Shown piece after piece: positions 1 to 5,867 of a stretch of DNA of 6,283 nt. The stretch covers positions 3,003 through 9,285 of the forward strand of contig DNMS01000113.1 of assembly GCA_003488105.1 (NCBI GenBank), read 5' to 3'. Under the pieces are notes generated by a model. It had not been told where the DNA came from. It did no database searches and worked only from the letters and a program-made list of their open reading frames with translations. How positions within the stretch are numbered: the first letter of the stretch is position 1; every line of letters begins with the position of its first letter. Made by a program: the position numbers and the translations under genes. Source of the stretch: Rhodospirillaceae bacterium (lineage in GTDB: Bacteria > Pseudomonadota > Alphaproteobacteria > Rhodospirillales_A > Casp-alpha2).

Positions 1-59
1 TCCAGGAAGGCGCGAACCGTCCGCCGCGCAGGTTTTCCCAATAAGAAAGCAACTCGCAC
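1..59 (-). CDS. Possible N-terminal fragment of a leftward gene (off the left edge)
   Basis: On the minus strand a frame stays open from about position 80 to the window edge. With a GTG start at 59 it reads VRVAFLLGKPARRTVRAFL; a TTG at 41 would give LGKPARRTVRAFL. The hydrophobic strand followed by a G-K-P turn resembles the first beta-strand of a Rossmann-like enzyme, for example some glycosyltransferases, but 19 residues are too few to name a family. Base composition changes from GC-rich (1-40) to AT-rich (41-180), as expected at a gene start with its promoter to the right. No convincing ribosome binding site precedes either start. It may equally be non-coding, or the tail of a plus-strand gene: all three plus frames are open from the edge and stop between 42 and 87. 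Confidence 0.2.
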   Translation of the reverse strand, partial: MRVAFLLGKPARRTVRAFL

Positions 60-295
60 AGTTCGGGTGCTACTAAATCTTCAATAGCTATACAGGCATT
101 CGAAATTTCAAACATGCCCGTTATTTCCACCCAATATTATCTGAGGCGCTTCGATTATTTGCCCAAATTAAATAAAGATGCCGCCCCCGCAACGAAACGA
201 CAGTCGAATGCTCGCGCGGACGCCCTCAAGTGTCAACATAGCCGGAGGTCATAGCCGCAATGGTCTAGACAATCCGCCCCAAAGGAGAGGATGTC
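60..295. other. AT-rich intergenic region downstream of the hydrolase gene
   Basis: This stretch lies between the stop of the SGNH hydrolase gene and a possible leftward gene at the edge. Positions 60-180 are clearly richer in A and T than the rest of the window, with runs such as caaattaaataaag, and look like promoter or unconstrained spacer DNA. I found no convincing rho-independent terminator for the leftward operon: no GC stem followed by a T run. A plus-strand frame at 114-254 could encode 46 residues but has no ribosome binding site. The ends of the region carry purine-rich Shine-Dalgarno-like tracts on the plus strand (244-248 and 282-290) that lead only into very short frames. No RNA gene is recognisable. 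Confidence 0.6.
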
Positions 296-931
296 TTACG
301 CGGAAAACCACTGCCGCCAGGCATCCCATCCGGCGACCCGCTCGGCGATAATCGCGTAACCGTCGTCCGGCGGATGCACGCCGTCGCCCACGGCCCGGCG
401 CCAGGCGTCGTCACCGGCCAACGGCGTGAATAGATCCAGATAGGGCACGCCCATATCGGCGGCGGCGGCGGCGAAGGCGTCGGACAGGGCCGCAATACGC
501 GCGTTAGAGAACATCCGCACGGGCGATCCAGGCCCGGCCTGGAACGGCTGCTGGCTCTCATCAATCGGTGGCGGGCCGATCCACAGGGTCGGCTTCCAGT
601 CCATGGCCTCGGCGATCATCGCCCGCGCGTTCTCGATCGACCGCCCGGCGGCGACGCGGGTCTGGCCCGCTTCCTCGGCCGTGTCGTTGGTGCCGAAGGA
701 AAACACCAAAGCCCCCGGAAAGCTGTCGAGCAGACGCGGCGTGCATTCGGCCCGCCAGCGCGGGCGGATCATCTCCGTCGTCTCGGCACGGATGCCCAGG
801 TTGTAGCAGGTGATGTTATGGCCGGCCTGAACCTCGCGCCGGCAGATACGACCGGGCCAGCCCAGGAAGGCATGGTCGCCGGTGCCGTTGGTCAGGCTGT
901 CGCCGACGAAGCAGATGCGCAGTTGGGTCAT
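296..931 (-). CDS. SGNH/GDSL-family hydrolase, cytoplasmic
   Basis: A 211-residue protein with all four SGNH blocks. Block I is GDSLT (nucleophile Ser12), block II is NLGIRAET with Gly46, block III is GTND with Asn82, and block V is DGVHP with Asp183 and His186. The family hydrolyses esters, thioesters or acyl groups; these residues form the catalytic triad and oxyanion hole. The N-terminus (MTQLRICFVGDSLT) enters the first core strand directly, with no signal peptide or lipobox, so the enzyme should be cytoplasmic, closer to the arylesterase/lysophospholipase-like GDSL group than to secreted lipases. The ATG shares an ATGA overlap with the cca stop codon, which fixes the start and implies translational coupling. 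It is the last gene of the leftward operon. Substrate is unknown; family assignment is secure, specificity is not. Confidence 0.9.
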   Translation of the reverse strand: MTQLRICFVGDSLTNGTGDHAFLGWPGRICRREVQAGHNITCYNLGIRAETTEMIRPRWRAECTPRLLDSFPGALVFSFGTNDTAEEAGQTRVAAGRSIENARAMIAEAMDWKPTLWIGPPPIDESQQPFQAGPGSPVRMFSNARIAALSDAFAAAAADMGVPYLDLFTPLAGDDAWRRAVGDGVHPPDDGYAIIAERVAGWDAWRQWFSA

Positions 932-2241
932 TCACCCCTCCCGATCAGGTCTTTGGCCTTGGCCAGGCAGGTGCTGCGGTCGGCTTTGAAGCCGCCGTCT
1001 TCCCACCAGGTTTCGACCCGGCCGAGAACCTCGCCGACACGGGGTCCGGGGGCAAGACCCAAGTCGACAAGGTCGCGGCCTTTGAGGGGGAATTCCCGCC
1101 CCCGCCAGCCGACCGCCGCCGCCAGAAGATCGCGCCAGGCCGCAGAGCGCGCGGCGGGCAGGCGCGTCGCCACACCGATCTCGGCGGCCCAGCCGAGAAT
1201 CACCAGATCACGGAAGGTTTCCGGCCCGATGCGGCGCAACAGTTTTTCATGGTCAAGGGCATCCTGATCCGGCGTCGGCGCCACAGCGGGGGCGGTCAGG
1301 GACAGCAGACGGTCCGCCTGAGCGTTGGACAGGCGCAGGCGCTGGGCGACGGCCGACGCCCCATCGGCATCCGTGTTCAGCAAGGCCGCCAAATTGCGCA
1401 GGGGGTCGGGACCGACCCCGTCCATCAGCACGCCCCGCGTGGTCAGCCAGTTGACCAGGCGCAGGCGCGTGACCTCACCCGCCTCGGGCAGAATGTGGTC
1501 GAGCACGCCGTACCCCTGCATCAACCGCACGACCTCCGCCGGCTGCGGCACCGTGAGAATCTTCAACAGTTCGTCGCGCAGCCGCTCGCCGGATAATTCC
1601 TTCAACTTGGCCGCGTTGGCGCGGCAGGCGGTCAACGCGCTGCGGTCGGCAGGTGGGCGGCCGTAACCACCCCAGAACCGGAAAAAGCGAAGGATGCGCA
1701 GGTAGTCCTCCGCCACCCGGTCGCCGGCGCGACCGACAAAGCGGACCACCCCACGGGCCAGATCGGGCATGCCTTCGAACGGATCGTAGACGTCGCCGTC
1801 GGGCGTGCAGGACATTGCGTTGATGGTGAAGTCGCGGCGTTTGGCGTCCTCGATCCAATCGTTGGTGAATTCGACCCGCGCGTGGCGGCCGTCCGTTTCG
1901 GCATCGCGGCGCAGCGTCGTAATCTCGAACTTCCGGTCACCGATCACGGCGGTCACCGTGCCGTGCTTGAGGCCCGTGGCGATCACCTTGATCCCGGCGT
2001 CTTCAAGCCGCGCCATGACGTCTTCGGGCGGCAGCGGCGTCGCCGCGTCGACATCGGTCACCGGGCGGTGGGCAATGGCGTCGCGCACGCAGCCGCCGAC
2101 GAAGCGCAGCTGATCCCGGCCCAGCACGTCGGCAAGCCGCCGGGTTTCCGGCCAGGCCAACCAGCCGTCGATCGCCAGCTTGCCCAGCGGCTCGTGGCTG
2201 ATGCCCCGGATTTCGACGTAATCGTCTCCCACCGCGTCCAC
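928..2241 (-). CDS. cca: CCA-adding enzyme / poly(A) polymerase family (class II tRNA nucleotidyltransferase)
   Basis: A 437-residue protein of the class II nucleotidyltransferase family, which adds or repairs the 3' CCA end of tRNAs using CTP and ATP. Visible motifs in order: FVGGCVRD (residues 47-54), the metal-binding pair Asp63/Asp65 in TDVDAATP, TTLRRD (108-113), AKRRDFTINAM (133-143), YDPFEGMPDL (152-161) and EDYLRILRFFRF (178-189). After these come the head-to-body helices and an alpha-helical C-terminal region. Length is normal for alphaproteobacterial members. The start codon is GTG at 2241; an in-frame GTG nine bases further in (2232), preceded by AGGTGGA, is equally possible, and no ATG lies nearby. 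Twenty-six bases separate it from the upstream DUF6111 gene, and its stop overlaps the next start by four bases. Some relatives act as poly(A) polymerases, and sequence alone does not fully separate the two; a tRNA role is likely because no other copy is seen here. Confidence 0.95.
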   Translation of the reverse strand: MDAVGDDYVEIRGISHEPLGKLAIDGWLAWPETRRLADVLGRDQLRFVGGCVRDAIAHRPVTDVDAATPLPPEDVMARLEDAGIKVIATGLKHGTVTAVIGDRKFEITTLRRDAETDGRHARVEFTNDWIEDAKRRDFTINAMSCTPDGDVYDPFEGMPDLARGVVRFVGRAGDRVAEDYLRILRFFRFWGGYGRPPADRSALTACRANAAKLKELSGERLRDELLKILTVPQPAEVVRLMQGYGVLDHILPEAGEVTRLRLVNWLTTRGVLMDGVGPDPLRNLAALLNTDADGASAVAQRLRLSNAQADRLLSLTAPAVAPTPDQDALDHEKLLRRIGPETFRDLVILGWAAEIGVATRLPAARSAAWRDLLAAAVGWRGREFPLKGRDLVDLGLAPGPRVGEVLGRVETWWEDGGFKADRSTCLAKAKDLIGRGE

Positions 2242-2253
2242 CTGTTTCCCGAA

Positions 2254-2268
2254 AGGCCCGGCGGGCCT
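2254..2268 (-). other. Small inverted repeat between the DUF6111 and cca genes
   Basis: On the minus strand AGGCCC-GCC-GGGCCT forms a perfect six-base-pair stem with a three-base loop, starting in the DUF6111 stop codon and ending 12 bases before the cca GTG. It is followed by TTTC, not a T run, so it is a weak terminator at best. It might modulate read-through, RNA stability or access to the cca start. Such short GC stems also arise by chance in DNA this GC-rich. Confidence 0.35.
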
Positions 2269-2546
2269 CAGTTGAATTTGGGGGGAATAATACGGCCGTC
2301 CTCAAGGCGTGGCGACTGATACCCGCCCTCGCCGGGATCGGCGCCGGTGACCGCGGCAAGCACCAGAAGCGTCGTAATCATCAGGCCCAGACCCACGACC
2401 AGGCACCAGAACAGCCCGCCCCGGGTGATCTCCGGCGGCTGGCCGCCCAGGGCCTCCGCCCGCTTGCGGTAATACCAGACCCAGGCAAGGTAGGCCGCCG
2501 TCGGCAGGACCAACGGGATCACGTAGTTGAGCAAAAGCCGGATCAT
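2268..2546 (-). CDS. DUF6111 family small inner-membrane protein
   Basis: A 92-residue protein with two hydrophobic segments, about residues 3-24 and 43-66. Between them is a short basic and polar stretch (YYRKRAEALGGQPPEITRG) that probably faces the cytoplasm. A conserved-looking hydrophilic C-terminal tail, GYQSPRLEDGRIIPPKF, spans residues 75-91. This two-helix layout and the PRLEDGRI-PP-F tail match my recollection of DUF6111, a family largely confined to alphaproteobacteria and without known function. The ATG lies in an ATGA overlap with the stop of the Nudix gene, so its translation is probably coupled. A role tied to its neighbours in CoA or RNA metabolism is suggested only by position. 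The membrane prediction is firm and the family name fairly so; the function is unknown. Confidence 0.8.
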   Translation of the reverse strand: MIRLLLNYVIPLVLPTAAYLAWVWYYRKRAEALGGQPPEITRGGLFWCLVVGLGLMITTLLVLAAVTGADPGEGGYQSPRLEDGRIIPPKFN

Positions 2547-3193
2547 GGCGTCGGCCTCACGCCCTGAAAATCGCGGCGGAAATTGGGGTCGGGGCCGCCA
2601 CCGACCAGCACGTCGTAGAGGTTCTTGACCATGCCCGCCGTGGCGCCCCAGATGAAGCGCTCCTGATAGGGCATGGCGTAAAAATCGCGGCGCGTGCCGT
2701 TGACCTCGCGCTTGTGGCGCTGATGGTTGGCCGGATCCATGAGAAAATTGAGCGGCACCTCGAACACATCCTCGACCTCGTGCGGGTCCGGTTCGATGTC
2801 GAATGGCGGCGTGACCAGCCCGACCACGGGAATGACGGAGAACCCGGTGCGCGTGATGTAGGGGGCAAGCCGCCCGATGACGCGGATACGGCTGCGGTGC
2901 AGGCCGACCTCTTCCTCCGTCTCGCGCAGCGCTGTGTCCTCGGCCGAGGTGTCTTCCGGATCGGAGTGGCCGCCGGGAAAGCTAATCTGCCCGGCGTGAT
3001 GCTTCAGATGCGACGTGCGCTGGGTGAACAGGGTCGTGATCTGGGCCTCGCGCTCGACCAGCGGGATCAGCACGGCGGCCGGGGTCAGGTCCGGCAGAAT
3101 GCCCATGCCGGGGTTCAGGTCGTGGTCGCCGCGCAAGACCTCGGGATCGCAGTCCAGCGCATCAAACCGGTCGATCAGCCAATCGGGTGTCAT
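2543..3193 (-). CDS. Nudix hydrolase, CoA pyrophosphatase (NudL/YeaB type)
   Basis: A 216-residue protein that probably cleaves coenzyme A or oxidised/acyl CoA to 3',5'-ADP and 4'-phosphopantetheine. The CoA-specific signature of this branch is clear at residues 55-78: LFTQRTSHLKHHAGQISFPG, then GHSD. It is followed by the Nudix box RETEEEVGL (90-98), whose glutamates bind the catalytic metal. The closing IWGATAGMV (181-189) is also typical. I chose the ATG at 3193: it gives the family's usual length of about 200 residues, whereas extending the frame to 3301 would overlap the DUF1285 gene by 83 bases and add a basic, non-conserved leader. The chosen start has only a modest upstream GAGG. The stop overlaps the next start as ATGA. 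Family and activity class are confident; physiological substrate is inferred. Confidence 0.92.
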   Translation of the reverse strand: MTPDWLIDRFDALDCDPEVLRGDHDLNPGMGILPDLTPAAVLIPLVEREAQITTLFTQRTSHLKHHAGQISFPGGHSDPEDTSAEDTALRETEEEVGLHRSRIRVIGRLAPYITRTGFSVIPVVGLVTPPFDIEPDPHEVEDVFEVPLNFLMDPANHQRHKREVNGTRRDFYAMPYQERFIWGATAGMVKNLYDVLVGGGPDPNFRRDFQGVRPTP

Positions 3194-3222
3194 GTGCCGC
3201 CGGTCCTCATGCCTGCCATCAT
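3190..3222 (-). other. 10-codon mini-frame bridging the DUF1285 and Nudix genes
   Basis: The frame reads MMAGMRTGGT. Its first ATG overlaps the DUF1285 stop in an ATGA, and its own TGA overlaps the Nudix ATG in another ATGA. A strong GGAGGA tract sits directly before it, too close for the first ATG but better placed for the second or third. It could be a coupling or reinitiation leader that carries ribosomes from one gene to the next, or a chance arrangement in a short spacer. There is no evidence that the peptide itself has a function. Confidence 0.25.
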
Positions 3223-3800
3223 TCCTCCAAGCGGCCGATGGAAAAGAATCGGCCACCACTCCATATACCGTAGATGTGTGCGTCTTTGATCTTTTCTTCA
3301 ACGGCCAGATCGACCAATTGATAGTAGACCGACCGCGTCAAGCGCGCTTCAAGCCCTCGATCCAGGCCCACATAGGGCCGGGGTTCCTGGGTTTCCGGAT
3401 CGATATCGACCCGCAGCGGATGATCGGGGCTAAGCGCCACGGTTTGGTCAAGATTTGTCCGGAAAGTGATGTTCTGGGCTTGGCCGCTGCCGCTGACCTC
3501 GGCCGCAACGGCCAGGAACGGCGCATCCTCGACCCGGATGCGGCAGGCCTCGGCAGGGGTCAGCAGCCAGTGGTCGCCCGCGTCGTCGCGGTGCAGAACC
3601 GTGGAAAACAGTTTGACCAGTTCTTTCCGCCCGATGGGAGAGCCGACATAATACCAGGTGCCGTCCAGGCCGATACGCATGTCGATATCACCGCATAAGG
3701 ACTGGCGCGGGCCAAGGGCGATTCCCACAGGCCCCGCAAGGTCGCCGGCGGGCGGCACGGCGCCGATAAAGGAACGAAGATCGGGTGTATTTTCAGACAT
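3219..3800 (-). CDS. DUF1285 domain-containing protein
   Basis: A 193-residue protein matching the DUF1285 family as I know it. The hallmarks are CGDIDMRIGLDGTWYYVGSP followed by IGRKELVKLFSTVL (about residues 36-69), then WLLTPAEACRIRVEDAPFLA (78-97), FRTNLDQ (113-119) and DHPLRV (126-131). It ends in an aromatic-rich SVYYQLVDLA ... YGIWSGGRFFSIG segment. It has no signal peptide or membrane helix, so it is probably cytosolic. The family is widespread in proteobacteria and its biochemical role is not established. This is the first gene of the leftward operon, facing the MoxR operon across 95 bases. Its ATG at 3800 has no clear Shine-Dalgarno sequence (preceding bases are TATCATCGAAACC), so translation may begin weakly or on a very short leader. 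Confidence 0.88.
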   Translation of the reverse strand: MSENTPDLRSFIGAVPPAGDLAGPVGIALGPRQSLCGDIDMRIGLDGTWYYVGSPIGRKELVKLFSTVLHRDDAGDHWLLTPAEACRIRVEDAPFLAVAAEVSGSGQAQNITFRTNLDQTVALSPDHPLRVDIDPETQEPRPYVGLDRGLEARLTRSVYYQLVDLAVEEKIKDAHIYGIWSGGRFFSIGRLEE

Positions 3801-3841
3801 GGTTTCGATGATACGCTATCCGCAGCTACGCGATCTCTGGT

Positions 3842-3861
3842 GGACGGGGTCGACCCCGTCC
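3842..3861. promoter_or_regulatory. Perfect 20-base palindrome, candidate operator or leader hairpin
   Basis: The left arm GGACGGGGTC and right arm GACCCCGTCC are exact reverse complements with no mismatch. As DNA this is a symmetric site such as a dimeric repressor would bind. As RNA it folds to an eight-pair GC stem with a TCGA loop on either strand. It lies 41 bases from the DUF1285 start and 34 bases from the MoxR start. A terminator is unlikely, because no gene is transcribed into it from either side. Confidence 0.5.
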
Positions 3862-3882
3862 TGTTCTCTTATATCATTGAAC

Positions 3883-3887
3883 GGAGG
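3883..3887 (+). promoter_or_regulatory. Ribosome binding site for the MoxR gene
   Basis: GGAGG stands eight bases before the GTG at 3896. This good spacing is the reason for accepting the non-ATG start. Confidence 0.75.
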
Positions 3888-3895
3888 CGTCTTCC

Positions 3896-4918
3896 GTGAC
3901 GACCAACACCAAGAATAAGGCAACCGGGGACGGTGGCAACACCGACGACCTGGTTGACGCCATCGACGGCCTGGTCGACGACATCGCTAAGGTCCGCGAC
4001 GGCGTGGGCCGGGTCATCTTCGGCCAGGAAACGGTTATCGAGGAAACTCTGATCACCCTGCTGGCCGGGGGCCATTGCCTGCTGGTCGGGGTGCCCGGCC
4101 TGGGCAAGACCCGGCTGGTGGAAACGTTGGGTAAGGTATTCGGGATGGACGAAAAGCGCGTCCAGTTCACGCCCGACCTGATGCCGGGCGATATCCTGGG
4201 TTCCGAGGTTCTGGAGGAAAGCGAAAGCGGCAAGCGCGGCTTCCGCTTCGTCAAGGGGCCCGTGTTCTGCCAACTGCTGATGGCCGACGAAATCAACCGC
4301 GCCAGCCCGCGCACCCAATCGGCCCTGCTGCAGGCCATGCAGGAACACCGGGTGTCCGTCGCCGGGCAGTACCACGACCTGCCCAAGCCGTTCCACGTGC
4401 TGGCGACCCAGAACCCGCTGGAACAGGAAGGCACCTACCCCCTGCCCGAAGCGCAGCTCGACCGTTTCTTCATGCAGGTCGACGTGACCCACCCGGACCT
4501 GGAAACGGAACGGGAAATCCTGATCAAGACGACGGGCGCCGACACCCAGGACGCCAAGCGGGTGATGGACCCCAAGGCCCTGATGCGTGCCCAGTCGCTG
4601 GTCCGCCACGTACCGGTGGGCGAAAGCGTGGCCGAAGCGATCCTAAAGCTGGTCCGTGCCGGACGGCCCGACGCATCGGACCTGCCGGAAATCCGCAATT
4701 ACGTGTCCTGGGGCCCGGGGCCGCGCGCCAGTCAGGCCCTGATGCTGGGCGTACGTGCCAGGGCCATGATCCAGGGCCGCCTGTCGCCCTCGGTCGAGGA
4801 TGTCTACGCCTTGGCCCATCCCATCCTGCGCCACCGCATGGCGCTGACCTTCGGCGCCCGCGCCGAGGGCGTGACCGTCGGCCAGATCATCGACCGTCTC
4901 TGCCAGATCATCGAATAG
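3896..4918 (+). CDS. MoxR-family AAA+ ATPase
   Basis: A 340-residue AAA+ ATPase of the MoxR type, thought to act as a chaperone that remodels or loads metal into VWA-domain partners. Walker A is GVPGLGKT (residues 65-72), Walker B is LLMADEINR (127-135) with Asp131/Glu132, and sensor 1 is ATQNP with Asn173. The MoxR-specific stretch EQEGTYPLPEAQLDRF (176-191) supplies the likely arginine finger. Sensor 2 is in WGPGPRASQAL (272-282, Arg277). The first 25 or so residues are polar, rich in Asp and Gly, and probably disordered. The GTG start is supported by a well-placed GGAGG. It leads the rightward operon, followed after 37 bases by a DUF58 gene, the standard partner of this ATPase. Family assignment is firm; the client protein is unknown. 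It is probably cytoplasmic, acting at the membrane through its partners. Confidence 0.95.
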   Translation: MTTNTKNKATGDGGNTDDLVDAIDGLVDDIAKVRDGVGRVIFGQETVIEETLITLLAGGHCLLVGVPGLGKTRLVETLGKVFGMDEKRVQFTPDLMPGDILGSEVLEESESGKRGFRFVKGPVFCQLLMADEINRASPRTQSALLQAMQEHRVSVAGQYHDLPKPFHVLATQNPLEQEGTYPLPEAQLDRFFMQVDVTHPDLETEREILIKTTGADTQDAKRVMDPKALMRAQSLVRHVPVGESVAEAILKLVRAGRPDASDLPEIRNYVSWGPGPRASQALMLGVRARAMIQGRLSPSVEDVYALAHPILRHRMALTFGARAEGVTVGQIIDRLCQIIE

Positions 4919-4955
4919 GAGGCGACCCGAGCAACGGCCCAAGGGCGAACAACGC

Positions 4956-5846
4956 ATGGCGAACCCGCTGGACACACCCGACCTTCACCACCAGGCCGAA
5001 ACCGCGGCCTCGGGCCTGCCGCCGCTTCTGGTGGCGGCGGAGCGCGTGGCGTCCACGGTCAGCCAGGGCGTGCATGGCCGGCGGCGGGTTGGCCAGGGGG
5101 AGACCTTCTGGCAGTTCCGGCGCTATGAATTCGGCGATTCGACACAGCTGATCGACTGGCGGCAGTCGGCGAAATCCGATCCGGTCTATGTCCGCGAAAT
5201 GGAATGGGAGGCGGCGCAGAGCGTGTGGCTGTGGGCCGACGGATCGCCGTCCATGGACTACGCGTCCGACGGCGGGCCTTTATCCAAGGGCTGGCGGGCC
5301 AAGGTTCTGGCCGTGGCATTGACCTCGCTTCTGGTCCGCGCGGGCGAGCGCATCGCCCTGATGGGCACGGGCATGATCCCGGCCACGGGCCGCAATACCT
5401 TGCTGCGCATCGCGACCGCCCTGGAACGCGCCGAGACGGGAGCGACCGGCAGCCTGCCGGGCCCAGAATTCGTGCCGCGCCACGGGCGTGTCGTGCTGTT
5501 CGGCGATTTCCTGGCGCCCTTGGGCGAAACCCGCAAGGCCATCGCGCGGTTATCGGACCATGGGGTCGAGGGGCATTTGGTGCAGATCCTGGACCCGGCC
5601 GAGGAAACCCTGCCGTTCGACGGGCGGGTCGAATTCGAAGGGCCGGAGGGCGAAGGCCGGATCATGATCGGGCGCGTCGAAAGCGTGCGCCAGGCCTACC
5701 GCGAGGAATTGGCCCATCATCAAGCGGGCCTCGACGCCGTGGCGCGGTCCTTCGGATGGAGCCTGACCCGCCATATGACCCACCGCCCACCCGAGACCGT
5801 GCTGATGACACTTTATCAGCTGCTGTCTCAGGTCATCCGGCACTAG
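4956..5846 (+). CDS. DUF58 domain-containing protein with VWA-like metal site
   Basis: A 296-residue protein of the DUF58 family, normally encoded beside MoxR ATPases. The family signature is YEFGDSTQLIDWRQSAKSDP followed by VYVREMEWE (residues 57-85). The next strand, VWLWADGSPSM, has an intact MIDAS-like D-x-S-x-S (Asp95, Ser97, Ser99), the metal-binding motif of von Willebrand A domains. A later strand, VVLFGDFLAP (179-188, Asp184), is the matching second strand. No membrane helices are seen, unlike some longer DUF58 proteins, so it should be soluble. The start is the first usable codon in frame: no ATG, GTG or TTG lies between the moxR stop and 4956. Its ribosome site is only a weak AAGGG. 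Likely role: adaptor or client of the MoxR ATPase, by family analogy. Confidence 0.93.
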   Translation: MANPLDTPDLHHQAETAASGLPPLLVAAERVASTVSQGVHGRRRVGQGETFWQFRRYEFGDSTQLIDWRQSAKSDPVYVREMEWEAAQSVWLWADGSPSMDYASDGGPLSKGWRAKVLAVALTSLLVRAGERIALMGTGMIPATGRNTLLRIATALERAETGATGSLPGPEFVPRHGRVVLFGDFLAPLGETRKAIARLSDHGVEGHLVQILDPAEETLPFDGRVEFEGPEGEGRIMIGRVESVRQAYREELAHHQAGLDAVARSFGWSLTRHMTHRPPETVLMTLYQLLSQVIRH

Positions 5847-5867
5847 GCGGGGGAGAGATCTGACCCC

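Larger units (their letters stand above)
3801..3895. promoter_or_regulatory. Divergent intergenic control region
   Basis: These 95 bases separate two operons that run away from each other, so promoters for both should lie here or inside the first codons. The rightward side has an AT-rich TATATC (3870-3875) that could be a -10 element, but the place where a -35 would be is filled by the palindrome and shows no TTGACA-like match. The leftward side has no clear promoter either. The region is too short to hold two independent canonical promoters plus operators without overlap, so shared regulation is plausible. Confidence 0.5.

Noticed and set aside
1413..1423. Eleven-base copy of the right half of the intergenic palindrome (CGACCCCGTCC) inside cca
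   Set aside because: It lies in coding sequence for GVGPDP, lacks the other arm, and an 11-base GC-rich match is plausible by chance.
3194..3301. N-terminal extension of the Nudix protein to an upstream ATG at 3301
   Set aside because: It would overlap the conserved end of the DUF1285 gene by 83 bases and add a basic leader unlike the family; the ATG at 3193 gives the normal length.
3015..3698. Plus-strand open frame of 227 codons across the Nudix and DUF1285 genes
   Set aside because: It spans two opposite-strand genes with strong family motifs, and its translation shows low-complexity Arg/Ser-rich shadow composition.
3842..3880. Palindrome followed by TGTTCTCTT read as a rho-independent terminator
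   Set aside because: No gene is transcribed toward it on either strand and the T tract is interrupted.
3869..4609. Long open frame of 246 codons on the minus strand across moxR
   Set aside because: It is antisense to a gene with complete AAA+ motifs, has no recognisable domain, and long shadow frames are expected in GC-rich DNA.
5204..5863. Plus-strand open frame of 219 codons overlapping DUF58
   Set aside because: Out of frame with the conserved DUF58 protein; Arg/Gly/Pro-rich translation typical of a shadow frame.
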